Assembly (NCBI RefSeq): GCF_040686855.1
Contig: NZ_JBFBOG010000002.1
Location: forward strand, 496,001 to 560,000
Direction of reading: 5' to 3'
From: Leifsonia sp040686855
GTDB taxonomy: Bacteria; Actinomycetota; Actinomycetes; Actinomycetales; Microbacteriaceae
Length of the DNA: 64,000 nucleotides
Shown: one piece after another, positions 62,487-64,000 of the stretch
Position numbering within the stretch: position 1 is the first letter of the stretch
How the letters are laid out: each line of letters begins with the position of its first letter
Notes under the pieces: generated by a model
The model's database searches: none
Seen by the model: the letters and a program-made list of their open reading frames with translations, nothing else
What the model was told of the DNA's origin: nothing
Program-made: the position numbers and the translations under genes

Positions 62487-63119
62487 ATGACGGCAGATAA
62501 CGCTCGTTCCGATGGCGAAAAGCGGCCGTCGGAACGAGCGGGCCTGGGCCTGGGCAAGTGGATCTGGATGTGGCCGCCCCTCCTGACACTGCTGTTCGCA
62601 TTGGGAGTGTCGGCGTGGGGCGTGGGCTTCGGGGTGGGCGCAATCGCGGTGCTCGGAGCCGGGATCGTCGCGGCGATCGCATACGAAGTCTCTAAAAAAC
62701 GGTCGCCACTCTGGGCGCTTGCCTTGGGGGCGGCAGCGGGCATCCTCCTCTACCTGCTGGCCATGCACCAGAGTGCACTCGTTTTCGGGTCGTCCCCCAC
62801 CGTGGGCGCATCCAGCACGTCCACACCGACCCCGACGGAAAGCGCGACCAACATCATCTGCACGCCGGCGGTCGAGAGAAACCTTTCGGGCGCCTCCAGC
62901 CTCGCCGTGACGGGAAGCATCACAGGATTGCCGAGTGGCGCGAAGGTCACCACCGTTGTCAAGTCGGACGGAAGTACTCTCGCTTCAGAGGATTCCTATC
63001 CGAACGGTGAGGGCATCGCCACTCTTGATCTGGCGATACGGCCGGCTCCGAGCGGTGCCGTGAGCGTACGGTCTGAAGTGCGAATCGGCCCTCAGGTGCT
63101 GCAGACCTGCCAGTGGTAG
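62487..63119 (+). CDS. Membrane-anchored hypothetical protein
   Basis: 210 residues. Three membrane helices (about 25-95), a Ser/Thr-rich linker (SSTSTPTPTESATN) and an external domain with a Cys pair (IICTP... QTCQW) likely bridged. Divergent from the zinc-ribbon gene. No family recognised. Confidence 0.7.
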   Translation: MTADNARSDGEKRPSERAGLGLGKWIWMWPPLLTLLFALGVSAWGVGFGVGAIAVLGAGIVAAIAYEVSKKRSPLWALALGAAAGILLYLLAMHQSALVFGSSPTVGASSTSTPTPTESATNIICTPAVERNLSGASSLAVTGSITGLPSGAKVTTVVKSDGSTLASEDSYPNGEGIATLDLAIRPAPSGAVSVRSEVRIGPQVLQTCQW

Positions 63120-63735
63120 GGACGGCTCGTGCACATCAGCACGCGACGAACGCGACCCGCCTCACAGGGGGGCTGTATCGAACTACACGAATCCGCGCGT
63201 CGAGCCGCCTGATCATGGCATCGGCCGCTCTCGGGGCGGGTTGTCCACGAAGATTCACCAGCTCGTCGACGGCAACGGGCTACCACTGGTCACTTTGATC
63301 ACGCCGGGTCAGGCCGGTGACTCGCCGATGTTTCTGCCGATGACGGCCCAGCTCTGCGTCGGCCGTGACGCCGGCCGGCCGCGGACCCGCCCGAACGCGG
63401 TACGAGGGGACAAGCGTACTCGTCTCGGGCGATCCTTAGTCACCTCCGCGCCCGCGGAATCAAGGCCGTCATACCTGAGCCCGACGACCAGAAGGGCCAC
63501 CGCAAGCGACGCGGCGCACATGGCGGTAGGCCCGTTACCCTCAACACAGCCGGCTACAAGAACCGCAACGTCATCAAACGCCGCTACTGCCACATCAAGC
63601 AACGGCGGGGCCCAGCCACCAGATACGACAAGCACGCCGTGATATACCGTGCCGCCGTCGTTCTCAACGCCGTCATTGCCTGGACCAATGCGATCACTCG
63701 GGTCGAAGTCGCGCCAGCCCGCGGAGCCCGATGAT
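63120..63735 (+). pseudogene. IS5-type transposase relic, frameshifted
   Basis: Fragments in different frames read RAHQHATNATRLTGG, STKIHQLVDGNGLPLVTLITPGQAGDSPMF, then KAYSS... IKAVIPEPDDQKGHRKRRG and GYKNRNVIKRRYCHIKQRRGPATRYDK. These are the parts of one DDE transposase in order. At least two frame changes make it inactive. Inverted ends were not found. Confidence 0.8.
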
Positions 63736-64000
63736 CGCTGCGGCCGGCTTGAGCAGCACGATCTCCCCGAAACGGTGTTCCGCGCCCCGTCGAAGACGCG
63801 CAGCGAGATCCGGCCGCAGCTTCCACAGATACGCGCGGCCCTTCTCCGCGTGCAGCGAATTGGAGACGATTTTGATCGAGTCCACGTCCTCGATAAGCGG
63901 GACAGCGTTCTGGATGTTTTCCCACGTCGTGGTGCTGGTCGTGTCAAGCCGGATGGTTCCAGTGAACCCGCACCCACGCGCATAGCGAGCCATCAATTCC
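63694..64000 (-). CDS. YdcF-like (DUF218) protein, 5' end beyond window
   Basis: C-terminal about 100 residues: ARYARGCGFTGTIRLDTTSTTTWENIQNAVPLI, then IKIVSNSLHAEKGRAYLWKLRPDLA, as in YdcF/ElyC envelope proteins (S-T-T-x-E-N and S-x-x-H-x-x-R-A). The frame is open to the window edge. It overlaps the end of the transposase relic. Confidence 0.8.
   Translation of the reverse strand, partial: ELMARYARGCGFTGTIRLDTTSTTTWENIQNAVPLIEDVDSIKIVSNSLHAEKGRAYLWKLRPDLAARLRRGAEHRFGEIVLLKPAAAIIGLRGLARLRPE

Overview
The window is high-GC DNA from an actinobacterium. The codon use, the SCO6880-type conjugation genes, the LacI/GH13 locus and the compact operons fit Microbacteriaceae (Leifsonia or Microbacterium relatives), but no rRNA or marker gene fixes the genus. 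It reads as a chromosome segment carrying several accessory blocks.

Layout. (1) 1-4962 is ordinary chromosome: a partial GH13 alpha-glucosidase with its LacI regulator, a pentapeptide-repeat protein, an aldo/keto reductase, and tRNA-Thr(GGT) and tRNA-Met(CAT). (2) 5042 to about 31.3 kb is an integrative conjugative element next to tRNA-Met. It holds a tyrosine integrase, an XRE/excisionase switch, a sigma-like regulator, a type IV secretion operon (wall hydrolase, lipoprotein, small membrane proteins, TrbL/VirB6-like, SCO6880 protein, VirB4-like ATPase, coupling protein, HNH protein), ssb and a MobF relaxase. Cargo includes AlbA_2, TIGR02391 and YaaC proteins, an ATPase plus PIN-like pair, and a four-gene envelope cluster with a caspase-like lipoprotein. 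Three copies of a composite GCGCGCCA / ACCGGAAGTTCTAAGTG element precede its transfer operons. (3) 31.7-54.7 kb is a sugar-catabolic regulon with two FadR-type regulators. It has an exported beta-helix glycosidase, an ABC importer without its own ATPase, GH2 and sialidase-like enzymes, and a complete set for non-phosphorylative breakdown of a 6-deoxyhexose (L-fucose or L-rhamnose type) to pyruvate and lactate. A second arm is a De Ley-Doudoroff-type D-galactonate route (DgoD, KDG kinase, KDPG-type aldolase). (4) 54.8-56.0 kb is an FMN-dependent L-lactate dehydrogenase, which would use the lactate made by the fucose arm. (5) 56.3-60.9 kb is a plasmid-like gene group: a ParB-like protein and small unknown genes. 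Two of them share a duplicated leader of about 200 nt, and one intergenic region carries a LexA-like box. (6) 61-64 kb has a LigD remnant, membrane proteins, a frameshifted IS5-type transposase relic and the end of a YdcF-like gene.

How it works together. The beta-helix enzyme would cut a polysaccharide outside the cell. The ABC system imports the products. GH2 and the sialidase-like protein trim them inside. The sugar is then oxidised, delactonised, dehydrated, oxidised again and cleaved. A 29-bp promoter plus operator is repeated almost unchanged in front of the beta-helix gene and the dehydratase operon, which ties the outside and inside steps to one regulator.
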